DNA of 55,774 bases from Oceanicola sp. S124 (GTDB taxonomy: Bacteria > Pseudomonadota > Alphaproteobacteria > Rhodobacterales > Rhodobacteraceae), in contig NZ_AFPM01000281.1 in NCBI RefSeq assembly GCF_000220565.1, positions 1 through 55,774 of the forward strand. Reading direction: 5' to 3'. A program made the translations under genes and the position numbers. The notes beneath the pieces are model-generated. The model made no database searches, was not told the origin of the DNA, and was given only the letters and a program-made list of their open reading frames with translations. Of this stretch, positions 54,253 to 55,774 are shown piece by piece. Numbering within the stretch: position 1 is the stretch's first letter; every line of letters begins with the position of its first letter.

Positions 54253-54915
54253 ATGAGTCCCTTGCAGTCTGTTCGCAAAGCGCGCCGCGCCGATGGCCGT
54301 GCAACTCAGGCGCGAATCCTCGATTCCGCCGAGGCAGCTTTTGCGACGGGTCCCTATGACGGGATTTCGCTGCGCAAGATCACCAGTGAAGCCGATGTGA
54401 ACCTGGCGCTGGTCAAGTACCACTTCCATTCCAAGGAAAGCCTCTACGCCGCCGTGGTCACCCGCCGTGCCACCGTGCTGCGCGCCCGCCGGATCGAGAT
54501 GCTGGAGGCACTGCCGACCGACCGGGCCCCCGAGGTCGGCGCGGTGCTCGACGCCTTCATGCGCCCGCTGCTCGAGCGGGTGCTGTCGGGCGATCCGGGG
54601 TGGTTCAGCTACCTGCGCATCCTCGGTTTCATCGGTACCGAGACACGGTTCGACGGGCTGGCGGCCGAACTTTTCGATCCGACAGCCCGGGTGTTCTACA
54701 CGGCCTTGCAGGATGCCCTGCCCGGCGCCGCGCCAGGGGACGTGGCGCATGGGCTTAGCTTCGTGATCCTGCTGATGCTGCGCGCGTTGGCGCAGGAGGG
54801 CCGCGCCCCGATGCTGCTCGAAGACCCCTCGGCCAATGACGACCTGATGGCGGTCTACGAGCGGCTGCTGCCGTTCTGCGAGGCCGGGCTGATCCGTATC
54901 GCCCGGCCAGGCTAG
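54253..54915 (+). CDS. TetR/AcrR-family transcriptional regulator
   Basis: A 220-residue regulator. The N-terminal helix-turn-helix has ARILDSAEAAFATGPYDGISLRKITSEADVNLALVKYHFHSK, typical of TetR proteins; the C-terminal domain with DALPGAAPGDVAHGLSFVILLML is a ligand-binding helix bundle. Its targets are unknown. It converges on fghA with 20 bases between. Confidence 0.88.
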   Translation: MSPLQSVRKARRADGRATQARILDSAEAAFATGPYDGISLRKITSEADVNLALVKYHFHSKESLYAAVVTRRATVLRARRIEMLEALPTDRAPEVGAVLDAFMRPLLERVLSGDPGWFSYLRILGFIGTETRFDGLAAELFDPTARVFYTALQDALPGAAPGDVAHGLSFVILLMLRALAQEGRAPMLLEDPSANDDLMAVYERLLPFCEAGLIRIARPG

Positions 54916-54935
54916 GGTCCCTTCGGGGGCCGGTT

Positions 54936-55774
54936 TCAGGCCTTCAGCCGCGCGGCGTGCCAGTCGAGGTGGTCGCCCATGAAGCTCGAGATGAAGTAAT
55001 ACGAATGGTCGTAGCCTTCCTGCATCCGCAGGGTCAGGGGCTGGTCGGCCGCTTCGCAGGTCTTCACCAGAAGCTCGGGCTTCAGCTGGTTTTCCAGGAA
55101 GCCGTCGGCATCGCCCTGGTCGACCAGCAGGTCGGGCAGCCGTGCGCCATCCTCGATCAGCGCGCAGGCGTCATACTGGCGCCAGGCCGCGCGGTCGGCG
55201 CCGATGTAGCCGGTCAGGGCCTTCTCGCCCCAGGGACAGTTCAGCGGGCTGACGATGGGGGCAAAGGCGCTGACGGCCTTGAAGCGGTCGGCATTGCGCA
55301 GCCCGATGGTCAGCGCGCCGTGGCCGCCCATGGAATGGCCCATGATCCCCTGGCGGGTCATGTCGGCGGGGAACTGGGCGGCGATCAGCGCCGGCAGCTC
55401 GTCCTCGACATAGGCCTGCATCCGGTAGTTGGCGGCAAAGGGCTCTTCCGTGGCATTCACGTAGAACCCGGCGCCGAGACCGAAATCATAGGCCCCTTCC
55501 GCGTCATCCGCGACGCCTTCGCCACGGGGCGAGGTGTCGGGGGCGACGAAGATCAGCCCGTGCTTCGCGCAATGGGCGCGGAACTCGCCCTTCTCGGTCA
55601 CGTTGGCATGGGTGCAGGTCAGGCCCGACAGGTACCAGACCACGGGAAGGGTCTCGCCCTCCGCGTGATCGGGCACGAAGACCGAGAATGTCATCTCGGT
55701 CCCCGTCTCGGTCGAGACATGCCTGTAGACACCCTGCGTGCCGCCATGGGCACGATTGGTGCTGATGGTCTCCA
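54936..55774 (-). CDS. fghA: S-formylglutathione hydrolase, start codon one base outside
   Basis: FghA (about 279 residues) hydrolyses S-formylglutathione in glutathione-dependent formaldehyde oxidation. MGHSMGGHGALTIGL carries the nucleophile Ser; YLSGLTCTHANVTEKGEF and GYDHSYYFISSFMGDHL (with the catalytic His) are typical. The coding sequence continues to the last base of the window: TGGAGACCATCAGCACC gives the family N-terminus METIST if an A lies just beyond. A downstream ATG would give 252 residues without the usual N-terminus. Partial by one base. Confidence 0.93.
   Translation of the reverse strand, partial: ETISTNRAHGGTQGVYRHVSTETGTEMTFSVFVPDHAEGETLPVVWYLSGLTCTHANVTEKGEFRAHCAKHGLIFVAPDTSPRGEGVADDAEGAYDFGLGAGFYVNATEEPFAANYRMQAYVEDELPALIAAQFPADMTRQGIMGHSMGGHGALTIGLRNADRFKAVSAFAPIVSPLNCPWGEKALTGYIGADRAAWRQYDACALIEDGARLPDLLVDQGDADGFLENQLKPELLVKTCEAADQPLTLRMQEGYDHSYYFISSFMGDHLDWHAARLKA

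Overview
The window looks like a chromosome-origin segment of a GC-rich alphaproteobacterium of the order Rhodobacterales (Roseobacter/Rhodobacter group). The evidence is protein-level: RegB/RegA with the Rhodobacter-type quinone motif, an alphaproteobacterial-type AddAB, the malic enzyme-phosphotransacetylase MaeB, HrcA-GrpE, HemJ, and gene order parB-parA-rsmG-mnmG-mnmE-rho-hemJ / maf-aroE-coaE-dnaQ-secB. I see no rRNA, tRNA, CRISPR array, phage or insertion sequence. Nearly all of the DNA is ordinary core-genome coding sequence with tight overlaps between genes.

Layout. 0.1-5.5 kb: a CtrA-type box and a small Hpt phosphotransfer protein, ilvA, a membrane protein, argG, two or three tiny genes, an SCP2-like protein and cspA. 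5.5-11 kb (minus strand): a sulfotransferase-like/class IV aminotransferase gene pair, a small periplasmic protein, rbsK and maeB. 11-15 kb: mutS and an M20 peptidase. 15-19.7 kb: grpE-hrcA (minus) diverging from rph-rdgB-hemW-ybaN (plus); rdgB carries an apparent one-base deletion. 19.7-27.1 kb (minus): parB, parA, rsmG, mnmG, mnmE, rho, hemJ. 27.1-27.5 kb: an AT-rich patch with DnaA boxes, very probably oriC. 27.5-30.2 kb (plus): maf, aroE, coaE, dnaQ. 30.4-36.5 kb: secB and fxsA (minus), a Tim44-like protein, mltA and smr (plus), an MFS exporter (minus), and a VIT-family iron/manganese transporter behind an Irr-like box. 36.5-41.5 kb: rpiB, hslU, a membrane protein, hslV, a capsule-type glycosyltransferase-like protein and trxA. 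41.6-52 kb (minus): addA, addB, murU, amgK, tsaE and a PAS-domain protein resembling DivL without a kinase domain. 52-55.8 kb: regB and regA (divergent), a TetR regulator and fghA, whose start codon lies one base beyond the window.

How the parts fit together. Replication and segregation dominate the middle. Two perfect 16-bp parS palindromes lie in rsmG and mnmG, and near-perfect ones in hrcA and coaE, all within about 11 kb of the predicted oriC and next to parAB. The right end carries double-strand-break repair (AddAB), peptidoglycan recycling (AmgK-MurU), tRNA modification (TsaE) and redox signalling (RegBA). The Hpt gene with its perfect TTAA-N7-TTAA box and the DivL-like PAS protein with a degenerate box suggest links to the CtrA phosphorelay. 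The least-explained items are the sulfotransferase-aminotransferase pair, the small membrane protein downstream of argG, the composite inverted repeats between the M20 peptidase and grpE, and the rdgB frameshift. All calls rest on reading sequence and translations by eye; no searches were run.
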